41,530 nucleotides of DNA from Muribaculaceae bacterium (GCA_017477555.1 JAFUVK010000036.1:1-41530); one strand, 5' to 3'. Shown: positions 24,670 to 33,041, counted from the stretch's first letter. The notes: generated by a model not told the origin, from the letters alone. Translations and numbers: made by a program.

Positions 24670-25755
24670 TTAGGATTGGCGCAGCGCTGCGGCGTAGGTG
24701 CGCCACTTGTCGATAAGTTCGGTCATGTCGGCGGGCAGCGGGCTGTCGAAGTCCATCTGCTGCCCGGTGACGGGATGCACAAAGCCCAGCGTCTTGGCAT
24801 GCAGGGCCTGGCTCGGGCAGGTCTTGAAACAGTTTTGGATAAAAGCGGCGTAGTTGGCTGTCTTGTAGCCGCGTAGCACTTGGTCGCCACCGTAGCGCTC
24901 ATCGTTGAACAGCGGGTGGCCGATGTGCTTCATGTGTACCCTGATTTGGTGCGTACGGCCGGTTTCGAGTTGGCATCGCACCACGGCTACATGAGCCAGG
25001 TTCTCTAGCGTGGTGTAGTGGGTCACGGCATGCTTGCCCATGTCGCCGTCGGGAAACACGGCCATTTGCAGGCGGTCGCGCAGACTACGCCCGATGTTGC
25101 CCGTCACGGTGCCTTGAGCGTCTTTCATCTCTCCCCACACCACGGCGATGTATTGCCGTTTGGTGGTCTTGTCGAAAAACTGCCTGCCCAGCGAGGTCTT
25201 GGCCCTAGGGGTCTTAGCCACCACAAGCAGTCCGCTGGTGTCCTTGTCGATGCGGTGTACCAGCCCCATGCGCGGGTCGGTAACGTCGTAGTCGGGATTG
25301 TCCTTGAAGTACCATGCCAGCGCATTGACCAGTGTGCCGTCGTAGTTGCCGTGTCCGGGATGCACACACATGCCCGCTGGCTTATTGACCACCATCACGT
25401 CGTCGTCCTCATAGACGATATCGAGCGCGATGTCCTGTGCGATGATTTCGTTCTCATATCGCGGGCGGTCCATCACCACACTGATCAGGTCGCCCGGATG
25501 CACGCGGTAGTTGCTCTTCACCGGCCTGCCGTTGACGCGTATGCACTGCGCCTCGGCGGCGGCTTGGATGCGGTTGCGCGAAGTGCCCTTGATGCGCTCC
25601 ACCAAGTACTTGTCGATGCGCAGCAACACCTGTCCGCGCTCCACCTCGTAGCGGTAGTGCTCCCAGTAGTCGCGACCGTTTTCAGTGAAGTCGGGGTCGC
25701 TGAAATCGAGCAAGATGTCCTTCTTGTCGATCTGGTCGCCATCAAACAGGCTCAT
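24670..25755 (-). CDS. RluA/RluD-family rRNA pseudouridine synthase
   Basis: A 361-residue pseudouridine synthase, probably for 23S rRNA. An S4 RNA-binding domain (about 45-95) precedes the catalytic domain, with HRIDKDTSG (167-175) carrying the catalytic D170 and GRTHQIRVH further on. The start is taken as the ATG at 25755, one base after the PASTA stop; an ATG at 25776 (MSESLLD) is possible. About 40 residues precede the S4 domain, as in other Bacteroidetes members. It is co-transcribed with the PASTA gene. Confidence 0.9.
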   Translation of the reverse strand: MSLFDGDQIDKKDILLDFSDPDFTENGRDYWEHYRYEVERGQVLLRIDKYLVERIKGTSRNRIQAAAEAQCIRVNGRPVKSNYRVHPGDLISVVMDRPRYENEIIAQDIALDIVYEDDDVMVVNKPAGMCVHPGHGNYDGTLVNALAWYFKDNPDYDVTDPRMGLVHRIDKDTSGLLVVAKTPRAKTSLGRQFFDKTTKRQYIAVVWGEMKDAQGTVTGNIGRSLRDRLQMAVFPDGDMGKHAVTHYTTLENLAHVAVVRCQLETGRTHQIRVHMKHIGHPLFNDERYGGDQVLRGYKTANYAAFIQNCFKTCPSQALHAKTLGFVHPVTGQQMDFDSPLPADMTELIDKWRTYAAALRQS

Positions 25756-25756
25756 G

Positions 25757-26434
25757 TCAAGCAGACTTTCGCTCATCTTGGCTGGCCTTGTAGTTTTCAA
25801 CTTCTTGCTCGTAATTATGCTGCTCGATTGAGTCGATGGTGTGAGAGTCGAGAATCGAGTCGGGGTTCAGGTTGTCAATCGACCCGTCGCCCACAGTGAG
25901 CTTGATGTGCGAGTTGATGCCCACACTGGTGCCTGGAGCCACCGAGTGCCCGTTGACCTGCACTTGCAGGATGAGGCCGCCGTAGGGCGAGGCCACACTG
26001 TCGACCTCGATGCTCTTGAAGCCCATGGAGCGCAACTTGGCCAGAGCCTGACGGATGGAGGTCTCCTGCAGTCGAGGCAATTGCACACCGCGCGGGTGTA
26101 ACGCGTTGACCTTGAGGTAAATCACGCGGATGGCCTTGACCGTGGCACCGGCCTTGGGGTCTTGGTCCACGACCACACCGGGGGGCATCTGCTCGTTGAA
26201 TGTGGTGCTGTCGCTGATGTCCCACTCAAATCCGGCATTCTCCAGGGCAGTCACTGCTTGGTCCAGAGTCATGGTACGTACGTCGGGCACGGTCCGCTCC
26301 TGGCCGTGCGAGGTGAATACATCAATGAACAGCAACCCGATGTAGAACAGCGCAATGGCTGCCAGCACCATCAGGATGGAGTTAAGGATAAACGGGTGCT
26401 TCTCCTTGAAATTGTTATATGCGTCTTGGCTCAT
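25757..26434 (-). CDS. PASTA domain-containing membrane protein
   Basis: A 225-residue protein with a short cytoplasmic N-terminus, one membrane helix (about 16-39) and two PASTA-type domains outside (about 48-115 and 118-190; phrases RTVPDVRTMTLDQAVTALE and GVQLPRLQETSIRQALAKL). PASTA domains bind peptidoglycan fragments or act as spacers in penicillin-binding proteins and kinases; here no catalytic domain is attached. The C-terminal 35 residues are charged and probably disordered. The ATG at 26434 was chosen over a TTG at 26446. The position before an rluD gene is usual in Bacteroidetes. Confidence 0.88.
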   Translation of the reverse strand: MSQDAYNNFKEKHPFILNSILMVLAAIALFYIGLLFIDVFTSHGQERTVPDVRTMTLDQAVTALENAGFEWDISDSTTFNEQMPPGVVVDQDPKAGATVKAIRVIYLKVNALHPRGVQLPRLQETSIRQALAKLRSMGFKSIEVDSVASPYGGLILQVQVNGHSVAPGTSVGINSHIKLTVGDGSIDNLNPDSILDSHTIDSIEQHNYEQEVENYKASQDERKSA

Positions 26435-26471
26435 AGGTCGTTGCAAGTTATGTTCCGGTCATCAAAACAGG

Positions 26472-26495
26472 GGTGGATAATCGCGGTTATCCACC
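26472..26495. other. Hairpin of two inverted DnaA-box-like sequences in a leader
   Basis: GGTGGATAA (26472-26480) and TTATCCACC (26487-26495) form a perfect nine-pair stem with a six-base loop. Each arm contains TTATCCAC, eight of nine bases of the consensus DnaA box TTATCCACA. It lies between the promoter and the start of the PASTA gene, so it would be in the mRNA leader. Confidence 0.55.
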
Positions 26496-26513
26496 ATAGG
26501 TGCAATTTTTTTG

Positions 26514-26545
26514 CAAAGTTCGGGCAAATTTCGCACTTTTCCAAA
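26514..26545 (-). promoter_or_regulatory. Promoter of the PASTA-rluD-DUF1460 operon
   Basis: On the minus strand, TTTG (26545-26542) and GAACTTTG (26521-26514) are exactly 20 bases apart, one mismatch from the Bacteroidetes consensus. It lies between the cbiJ-cbiD stop and the PASTA start. Confidence 0.6.
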
Positions 26546-26598
26546 AATATTGTGCAAAAAGTGTCGCTATTAGGCTTCGGTGTGTACGTTGCGGAAGT

Positions 26599-28359
26599 TC
26601 AAGCCTCGGTGCCGGGGTAGACGTGGCCGTCATTGTCGAGCAGCACAATGGTGAGGGTGCTATGGGGCAGCAGTGGGGCGCAGTGCTCCTGGCAGTGGTC
26701 GATGACCACGCGGGCAAATGCGGCAATGCGATGTGCGGGAATCTTGTCCCACAACTCGCGCGCCAGGGTGATGCCGGTCAGGTCGACCGTACAGCCGGCC
26801 TCGGCCAGCAACCGACTGACAAAGTCGCGGTCCATCGTGGCCACTCGGCTATGTGTGTCGAGGTTGCCCGCCGCCAGCTTCACAGCCTTGCCGAGCATCA
26901 CCCCCAGGGTGACGCGGCCTATGCCCAATCGGTTGGCAAATTGCAGCGTCTGGCCCACATAGTTGCCATACTGCACAAAGGCCTGCTGGGGGAGGTCGGG
27001 ATAGAGGGCCTTGAGATACTGCTCGCTCTTGGCACCACTGTTGATGACCACACGGTGGGCTCCCGAGGCCTGGGCCACCTGCATGCACTTGCCGATGCTC
27101 TGGACGAAGGCCTCCTCGCTGTAAGGCTTGACGATGCCCGACTCGCCGATGATGCTGATGCCGCCCTCGATGCCTAGCCGGGGATTGAAGGTACGGCGCG
27201 CTGTGTCGCGCCCTTGCGGCACACTGATGGTGATGCGTACCGGCTGGGCGATGTTGGTGCGTATCATTGCGCGCGGTGTGCGGTTGATGGCGGGCTCGCC
27301 GGGCGGGTAGTCAAATCCGGGCAGAGTGAAGCGTCCCACGCCCTCACCACCGCAAATCTCTAACTCGTCGCTCCATTCAACTCGTGCGCGGATTTCCAGC
27401 CCATCGGTCACATCAGGGTCGTCGCCGGCGTCTTTGATTACAGAGGCGTAGCCCTCACCATAGGTTACTGCTACCCAGATGGTCTCGCCATCGGGCAGGA
27501 CTACAGGCACTGTGGCAGGTGTCTCGCCCGTGGTCAGCCGGCGAGTGGCGGCGATGGCCGCTGCGGTGGCACATGTGCCGGTGGTCAGGCCGCTGTGCAA
27601 TGGGTAGAACTCAGGCAGCAGGCGCTCGACCATGCGGCGCAGTCCATGTGGGCCGTCCACATGTTCGACATGGGCATCGCCAGTGGGATAGTTGGGGCGT
27701 TCGACAACAAACACCTGCACGCCGGCTGACTGTGCGGCTGCCACTTTTTCGGCAAATCCGCCGCTGGAGCCACTCTCCTTGGTGATGATGGCTTGTGGCT
27801 GCAGCCGTGTGAGCAGCTCGGCGGTGTCGTGTTGCTCGTAGTAGACCAGGTGTTCGGCAGGGAAGCCCGCTTTCAGTGCCTTGAGCCGCGACTCGGGCCG
27901 TTGCAAGATTCTGAACCAGCACTCGTGTCGCTGCCAGAAGTCGCGTAGCGCAGCAATGGTGTTCACCCCAGTCAGCGCAAGCAGACGGGTGATGCCGTGG
28001 CTCTCCAGTTGGGTCACGGCGTGGGCATAGTCGTGGCACCACACCAGCCGCGGGTCGCGCTCGGCGTAGATGCGGTCGTAGCGGATGACCGGCAGCTGCA
28101 GCTGCCGAGCCAGCTGTAGCACGTTGTGATGCAGTTGCTGGGCAAAAGGATGTGAGGCATCTACCAACAGGCGGATGTCATGCTCACGGCACACGGCCTC
28201 CATGTCGAGGGGCTGAAGCGCACCGGCCAGCCGGGTGCCGTGCACCAGCTCCACGTCTTGGCCGTGGCCATGCGTCGAGTATAGGTAACGACTGCCGGCC
28301 TCGTCCAGTACCTGGGCAGCCATGCGTCCCTCGGTTGTTCCGCCAAATACTAGAATCAT
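26599..28359 (-). CDS. Fused CbiJ-CbiD: cobalt-precorrin-6A reductase and cobalt-precorrin-5B C1-methyltransferase
   Basis: A 586-residue fusion. Residues 1 to about 250 are CbiJ, an NADH-dependent reductase of cobalt-precorrin-6A (GGTTEGR at 6-12, DASHPFA at 67-73, TKESGSSGGF at 193-202). Residues about 254-586 are CbiD, which methylates C1 of cobalt-precorrin-5B (SGLTTGTCATAAA at 256-268). These are consecutive steps, in reverse gene order. The start at 28359 overlaps the preceding CbiG-CbiF stop as ATGA. It is the last gene of the corrin-ring operon. Confidence 0.92.
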   Translation of the reverse strand: MILVFGGTTEGRMAAQVLDEAGSRYLYSTHGHGQDVELVHGTRLAGALQPLDMEAVCREHDIRLLVDASHPFAQQLHHNVLQLARQLQLPVIRYDRIYAERDPRLVWCHDYAHAVTQLESHGITRLLALTGVNTIAALRDFWQRHECWFRILQRPESRLKALKAGFPAEHLVYYEQHDTAELLTRLQPQAIITKESGSSGGFAEKVAAAQSAGVQVFVVERPNYPTGDAHVEHVDGPHGLRRMVERLLPEFYPLHSGLTTGTCATAAAIAATRRLTTGETPATVPVVLPDGETIWVAVTYGEGYASVIKDAGDDPDVTDGLEIRARVEWSDELEICGGEGVGRFTLPGFDYPPGEPAINRTPRAMIRTNIAQPVRITISVPQGRDTARRTFNPRLGIEGGISIIGESGIVKPYSEEAFVQSIGKCMQVAQASGAHRVVINSGAKSEQYLKALYPDLPQQAFVQYGNYVGQTLQFANRLGIGRVTLGVMLGKAVKLAAGNLDTHSRVATMDRDFVSRLLAEAGCTVDLTGITLARELWDKIPAHRIAAFARVVIDHCQEHCAPLLPHSTLTIVLLDNDGHVYPGTEA

Positions 28360-30137
28360 CGGTCGCCTTGGCGGAAGAGGTGGCTGAAATGTTTGTTGTA
28401 AAGTTCCGACAGGCCTTGCCGGTTGTCGATGGCCTCGCCTACCACCAGCATGGTGGTGAGTGTGAGGTTGTTGTCGTGCACGATTTTCGCCAGGTCGCGC
28501 AGCACGCCGCGGTAAATCTTCTGGTCGGGCCACGTCAGGTGATAGCAGGCCGCCACAGGGGTGTCCTCGGGATACTCTTGCAGCAGCTCGCGCTGCACGT
28601 CATCGACAATGGCAGCGCTCAGGAAGATGCACATCGTGCTCTGGCTGCGAGCCAGCAGGTGCAGCTGTTCCTTCTCGGGCATGGGGGTGCGTCCCTCGCC
28701 GCGTGTGAGGATGATGGTCTGGGTGCGCTCGGGGATGGTGAACTGGCTTCGCAGCTCGGCGGCTGCAGCCAGGAACGACGATATGCCCGGCGTGATGTGG
28801 TAGTCCATGCCCTCGCGGTCGAAGTAGGCCATCTGTTCCTGAATGGCCCCGAAGATGCAAGGGTCGCCCGTGTGAAGCCGCACAATGTAGTGCCCGTGGT
28901 CGTAATGCTCCTTCATCAGCGCGCATTGTTCCTCTAGGGTCATGTTGGCCGAGCTGCGCACCACGGCACCGGCCTTGTGGCACTGCGTCAGCTCGCGAGG
29001 TACCAGCGAGCCGGCATACAGAATCAGGTCGGCACGTTCCAGCATCTGTCGTCCTCTGACCGACACCAGGTCGGGGTCGCCAGGTCCGGCACCCACTATC
29101 TCGATGTGCCCGTGCCGCAGATACTTACGGTCGATGGCCACAGCCACGGTCCAGTCCTTGCCCTTGACCTTGGGCATAATCAATTCGCCATGATTGGCAC
29201 CCAAGATGGCACTAGCCTCGCACACGCTTGCAGTGCCCACGTGGCGAGCCACTGTGTCGCTGGGGTTGGGCACCTCGACCTGTTCCAGCTCCTGGGCGGT
29301 GAAAAACCGGGTGGTCTCATGCTCAATGTGCTGCATATAGTAGACAAAAGTCTCATCGGCCTTGATGTCGATGCTACAGAAGTTGGCGGCAATGGGGATG
29401 ATGCCATGCTCGCTGATGGCCTGGCGCATCTGCTCGTAAATCTGCTCGTAGCCCTTGGGGTCGCGCGCCAGCCCGAAGCCCACACTCAGCACATGATTGG
29501 GCACATAGTGTAGCGTGGCGATGTCCATGGGTGCCTCGCGCTCAAAGGGCGAGACCACAATCAGCAAGTCATATTTGTAGGGATGGGCCTGTGTCACATC
29601 GTCGATGAGCGTCACGTTGTCGGGCATAGTCCTCTCCATATATTCGGTGCCCTCGTCGCGGATGTCGAGCAGCAGGGCGGTGCGTCCGCCGTTGACAAAT
29701 GTGGCGATGCACTCGTTGAGGTGGGGCGAGTCGCTGCCCTCGAGCAGAGTCCAGTCGTATTGCATGGCCAACAGGTCCAGTGGCCACAGACCGGTGTTGT
29801 CGCTCTGGGTGGTGATGACCGGATTACAGTCATACAGGAATGCAATCTCCTGGGTCAGCTCGTTGGCTCCGCCCACATGGCCCGACAGCACCGAAATCGC
29901 ATGCTTGCCCTGGCTGTCGAGGCACACCACAGCCGGGTCGGTGTGCTTGTCTTCGACGCAGGGGGCGATGGTGCGCACGCAGATGCCCAGAGCACCGATA
30001 AAGATGAATGCGTCGTAGTCGTGCCAGTGTCCGGCCACCTCATGGCGGTCGAGCATGGTGGCATGGTACACGGGTTGCATATCTTGGGCCAATTGGCGGC
30101 CCGCTTCGCTGATGGGGATAATGGCTATCTTCGACAT
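28356..30137 (-). CDS. Fused CbiG-CbiF: cobalt-precorrin-5A hydrolase and cobalt-precorrin-4 C11-methyltransferase
   Basis: A 593-residue fusion. Residues 1 to about 330 are CbiG, which opens the delta-lactone of cobalt-precorrin-5A (GALGICVRTIAP at 48-59, LSGHVGGANELT at 84-95). Residues about 344-593 are CbiF/CobM, the SAM-dependent C11-methyltransferase, with VGAGPGDPDLVSVRG (348-362), YAGSLVP (374-380) and LHTGDPCIFG. CbiF produces the substrate of CbiG, so the fusion joins successive steps. In the CbiG part the family's GIGCRRG-like motif reads VGFGLARDPKG (219-229), a divergent version. It overlaps the upstream cbiE-cbiT gene by 13 bases. Confidence 0.92.
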   Translation of the reverse strand: MSKIAIIPISEAGRQLAQDMQPVYHATMLDRHEVAGHWHDYDAFIFIGALGICVRTIAPCVEDKHTDPAVVCLDSQGKHAISVLSGHVGGANELTQEIAFLYDCNPVITTQSDNTGLWPLDLLAMQYDWTLLEGSDSPHLNECIATFVNGGRTALLLDIRDEGTEYMERTMPDNVTLIDDVTQAHPYKYDLLIVVSPFEREAPMDIATLHYVPNHVLSVGFGLARDPKGYEQIYEQMRQAISEHGIIPIAANFCSIDIKADETFVYYMQHIEHETTRFFTAQELEQVEVPNPSDTVARHVGTASVCEASAILGANHGELIMPKVKGKDWTVAVAIDRKYLRHGHIEIVGAGPGDPDLVSVRGRQMLERADLILYAGSLVPRELTQCHKAGAVVRSSANMTLEEQCALMKEHYDHGHYIVRLHTGDPCIFGAIQEQMAYFDREGMDYHITPGISSFLAAAAELRSQFTIPERTQTIILTRGEGRTPMPEKEQLHLLARSQSTMCIFLSAAIVDDVQRELLQEYPEDTPVAACYHLTWPDQKIYRGVLRDLAKIVHDNNLTLTTMLVVGEAIDNRQGLSELYNKHFSHLFRQGDR

Positions 30138-31321
30138 GTCAGTATTTCGATGGGATGGTTGTCGTTAACGACGATGCGCAGCGGCTGCTCTTGGGTCAGT
30201 CCCAGTTCGGCGCAGGCATCGTTCCATAGTTGATGGCTGTCGGTGGTCACTCGCGGGGCGGTGACACTGTTCATCACCATGCAACCGTCGTGGGACAGCA
30301 CGGTGAGCACACGCGCCATGATTTCTTTCAGTTTGCCGCCATGACCGCCTATAAACACGGCATCGGGGCGGGGTAGGGCGCTCAAGTCGCACTGCAGGAA
30401 GTCGCCCATGTGTACATCGATGCCCGGTGTGCCGTGGCGGCGGCTGTTCATGGCCATCAGTGCCTCGCACTCGCGACGAATCTCAAAGGCTATCACTTGC
30501 ACATGAGGAAATTGGAGCCGAGCCTCAATCGACACGCTGCCTGTGCAGAAGCCGATGTCCCACAGCACGTGGCGGCACTGCAGCCGCAACGCTTGCAGGC
30601 TGAGCAGCCGGATGGGTGCCTTGGTGATCATCTTCTCGCGCCCGTCGAGCAGGGCGAACTCGCGCTCGGGGATGCCAAAGTGGCGAGGACGCGAATCGTG
30701 GCCTGTGACAATCAGGCAGTTGGGGTAATCAAACTTGCTTTCGGCGGCTTCGGGCAGCGACAGTGTGCTCACGCGCTCGCACTCGATGTTGCCCAGATGC
30801 TCGCCCACATGCATGGTGTAGTCGCTGTAGCCGTAGTCGAGCATGCGCCGAGCGATGGCTGCAGGGGTGTGGATGCGGTCGGTGAGCACACCGATTTTTG
30901 TGGCGCGCTCGATGAGCGCACGGTCCAGCTCGGGCCACGGCCGGCCGGTAAGCGAGACAATGCGCATATCGTGATACGGGAGCACCAGCCGGTGGGCCAG
31001 TGTCTGCAACGAGTTGAACCACGGGTAGAGCACAACCTGGGCATCGGGCTGCCGAGTGACGATGGTGTTGGCAAACCCGTAGAACAGCGGATCGCCGCTG
31101 GCAAAGACCACTACCTCGTCGTGCTGGCGATACTGTGCAAACACCGCATCGAGTGGCACAGTGATGTCAATCCACTGTGCGCCTTCGGGCAGGAGCGAGC
31201 CTACCAGCTCGTGATGCCGCTTGCCGCCCGAGAACACTCGACCCCGGGCGATGACCTGCAGCACCTCGGACGGCAGGAACGGATGTGGCGCATCGGCGAT
31301 GCCTATCACAAAGTATTTCAT
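30125..31321 (-). CDS. cobL: Fused CbiE-CbiT (CobL-type): cobalt-precorrin-7 C5- and cobalt-precorrin-6B C15-methyltransferase (decarboxylating)
   Basis: A 398-residue protein equivalent to CobL. Residues 1 to about 205 are the CbiE tetrapyrrole methylase domain (VVFASGDPLFYG at 71-82, HVGEHLGNIECERV at 171-184). Residues about 215-398 are CbiT, a Rossmann SAM methyltransferase (LWDIGFCTGSVSIE at 253-266, and VFIGGHGGKL). Together they methylate C5 and C15 and decarboxylate the C12 acetate. The N-terminus reads VIGIAD in place of the usual GIGPG of tetrapyrrole methylases, a variant I associate with Bacteroidetes CbiE. It is followed closely by cbiG-cbiF. Confidence 0.92.
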   Translation of the reverse strand: MKYFVIGIADAPHPFLPSEVLQVIARGRVFSGGKRHHELVGSLLPEGAQWIDITVPLDAVFAQYRQHDEVVVFASGDPLFYGFANTIVTRQPDAQVVLYPWFNSLQTLAHRLVLPYHDMRIVSLTGRPWPELDRALIERATKIGVLTDRIHTPAAIARRMLDYGYSDYTMHVGEHLGNIECERVSTLSLPEAAESKFDYPNCLIVTGHDSRPRHFGIPEREFALLDGREKMITKAPIRLLSLQALRLQCRHVLWDIGFCTGSVSIEARLQFPHVQVIAFEIRRECEALMAMNSRRHGTPGIDVHMGDFLQCDLSALPRPDAVFIGGHGGKLKEIMARVLTVLSHDGCMVMNSVTAPRVTTDSHQLWNDACAELGLTQEQPLRIVVNDNHPIEILTCRR

Positions 31322-31347
31322 TTGCTCTAATTCTTTTTTGTTAAATT

Positions 31348-31379
31348 CTCGAATGCTCGAATGTTCGAATGCTCCGGGG
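31348..31379. repeat. 8-bp tandem repeat (CTCGAATG), four units
   Basis: CTCGAATG twice, TTCGAATG and CTCCGGGG, in the 69-bp gap between the cbiH-cbiC and cbiE-cbiT genes. This is the same plus-strand orientation as the runs at 12981 and 14256, although these genes are on the minus strand. Confidence 0.8.
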
Positions 31380-31390
31380 AAAGTTCCTTG

Positions 31391-32791
31391 TTAGAGGTCA
31401 CGACCTGGGCGCAGACTGGCGGCATCGTCATAGCACAGGATGGCATTGCACAAGGTGGCGGCAAGGTTGCTGCCACCCTTACGCCCCTCGACAATGATTT
31501 TGGCAATGTCTTTGAAGGGCTTGACCATATGCTTTGATTCGCGTACATGCACAAATCCCACCGGTGCGGCGATGATGCCGGCAGGGTGGGCCTTGCCGTG
31601 CCTGATGAGGTCGCACAGCTCCATCAGTGCCGTCGGGGCGTTGCCGAAGGCAAACAGCGCGTCGGGGTGCTCGTCTACAGCCAGTCGGATGCCTGCCTGG
31701 GTGCGCGTGATGCCCAACGTCGATGCCATCTCGGCCACACGTGGGTCGTTGAGGTAACACTTGGCCTCGATGCCCAGCCTGGACAAGGCACCCTTGCGGA
31801 TGCCACTCACCACCATGGTCACATCGGTCACAATGGTGGTCAGCCGGCCGCTAGCCACCTTGTTATAAAGTGCCGCAACCGCTCCCGGGTCGGTGTGCAG
31901 GATGTTCTCCATGTCGAAGTCGGCGGTGGTGTGTATGGCGTGTAGCAGTGCCCACTTGTGGTCCAGCGGTATGTCGCGATGGCGCAGCTCGCGCTCGATG
32001 GTGCGAAACGACTCCATCATGATCTGCTGGCCAGGCTTGGTGTCGCTGTCGTGCTGCTCGCGGTAGTAGCCACGCGGGGTGATCATTTTGCCGTGGTCCA
32101 CATACGACTGGCTGTTGCCGATGATGATGACCGTGAACATGTCCACATCCTCGGGGTCGAAGTCGGCCAGTGTGGTCACTGTCACCGTCTGGTCGTCGCG
32201 ACCGGCCTGGTGGACATAGCCCACCGGCGTGGTGCTCGACCGTTCTTGCAGAAACAGTTCCTGCAGTCTGTAGAGTTGCCAGTATCGTCCTTGAGACTTG
32301 GGGTTGTAGATGGCGGTGACAAAGTCGCCCCTGGCGGCGGCAAGGATGCGGCGCTCAATCACATCCCACGGCGTCATCAGGTCGCTCAGCGAAATCAGGC
32401 ACACATCGTGCCCGATGGGGGCACCCAGCAGCGAGGCGGCCTTCTGAAATGCCGAGATGCCTGGTAGCGACTCGATCTCGACATCGCTGCCTCGCTCGCG
32501 GCGCATCTCATAGACCAGCGGGGTCATGCCATAGATGCCAGCGTCGCCCGACGAGATGACCACGACATTCTTGCCGCGCTCGGCCAGCGAAAACGCTTGT
32601 TCGGCACGGTCGCGCTCGCGTCGCATGCCGGTATCAACGCACTCGCACCCTGGTTGCAAATAGGGTGCAATGAACTGAAAATAATACTTATATCCCACTA
32701 CCACATCGGCCTGGCGCACGGCATCAATCACCGCCGGGGTCATGTCGGTAGCACTGCCCGGCCCTAGGCCGGCTATTACTATTTTGCCCAT
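31391..32791 (-). CDS. Fused CbiH-CbiC: cobalt-precorrin-3 C17-methyltransferase and cobalt-precorrin-8 methylmutase
   Basis: A 466-residue fusion. Residues 1 to about 245 are CbiH (CobJ), the ring-contracting C17-methyltransferase (GLGPGSATDMTP at 8-19, SSGDAGIYGM at 80-89, LPGISAFQKAASLLGAPIGH at 109-128). Residues about 255-466 are CbiC (CobH), which moves a methyl group to form cobyrinate; its catalytic histidine is H287 in AIHTTADFD. CbiC acts last and CbiH first of the enzymes in this block, so the fusion joins non-consecutive steps. The ATG at 32791 (MGKIVIAGLG) was chosen over an upstream reading. It is the first gene of the operon. Confidence 0.93.
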   Translation of the reverse strand: MGKIVIAGLGPGSATDMTPAVIDAVRQADVVVGYKYYFQFIAPYLQPGCECVDTGMRRERDRAEQAFSLAERGKNVVVISSGDAGIYGMTPLVYEMRRERGSDVEIESLPGISAFQKAASLLGAPIGHDVCLISLSDLMTPWDVIERRILAAARGDFVTAIYNPKSQGRYWQLYRLQELFLQERSSTTPVGYVHQAGRDDQTVTVTTLADFDPEDVDMFTVIIIGNSQSYVDHGKMITPRGYYREQHDSDTKPGQQIMMESFRTIERELRHRDIPLDHKWALLHAIHTTADFDMENILHTDPGAVAALYNKVASGRLTTIVTDVTMVVSGIRKGALSRLGIEAKCYLNDPRVAEMASTLGITRTQAGIRLAVDEHPDALFAFGNAPTALMELCDLIRHGKAHPAGIIAAPVGFVHVRESKHMVKPFKDIAKIIVEGRKGGSNLAATLCNAILCYDDAASLRPGRDL

Positions 32792-32799
32792 AACGACTG

Positions 32800-32807
32800 C
32801 AAAGATA
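32800..32807 (-). promoter_or_regulatory. Promoter -7 element of the corrin-ring operon
   Basis: TATCTTTG on the minus strand is a consensus -7 element whose end is only nine bases before the cbiH-cbiC ATG, implying an almost leaderless mRNA. No -33 TTTG was found at the expected distance. There is no cobalamin riboswitch upstream; the DNA is repeat sequence. Confidence 0.5.
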
Positions 32808-32893
32808 ACACTTTTTTCACTCATGAGCCACCATTTTTCCGGCTTTCTCCTGCAGAAGCCGCCCGGTAGCGCAGTTGAGGGATGGTTCTACTT

Positions 32894-33027
32894 CCGCCAC
32901 TTTTAACACTTGGCGCAATGGGGACGGTTCTTTTTCCGCCACTTTTAACACTTGGCGCAGTGGGGACGGTTCTTTTTCCGCCACTTTTAACACTTGGCGT
33001 AGTAGGCACGGTTCTTTTTCCGCCACT
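32894..33027. repeat. 42-bp tandem repeat, three full units and a partial one
   Basis: CCGCCACTTTTAACACTTGG starts units at 32894, 32936 and 32978, exactly 42 bp apart, and a truncated unit starts at 33020. The first two are nearly identical; the third has changes (GTAGTAGGCACGG). Because 42 is a multiple of three, a minus-strand ORF reads a 14-residue repeat (VAEKEPSPLRQVLK), which I do not regard as a gene. It fills most of the 302-bp gap between the corrin operon and porQ. One more copy is at 11481 and a degraded one at 41313. Confidence 0.9.
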
Positions 33028-33041
33028 TCTAGCCTGGATTA
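33028..33041. repeat. Lone end of the 185-bp inverted-repeat element
   Basis: TCTAGCCTGGATTA is identical to the outer 14 bases of the terminal repeat at 23542. It directly abuts the last 42-bp unit. No partner end is seen before porQ. Confidence 0.5.

Noticed and set aside
32817..33026. 69-residue ORF with a 14-residue repeat (VAEKEPSPLRQVLK)
   Set aside because: It is produced by the 42-bp tandem DNA repeat, which is divisible by three; the same unit occurs in non-coding context at 11481.
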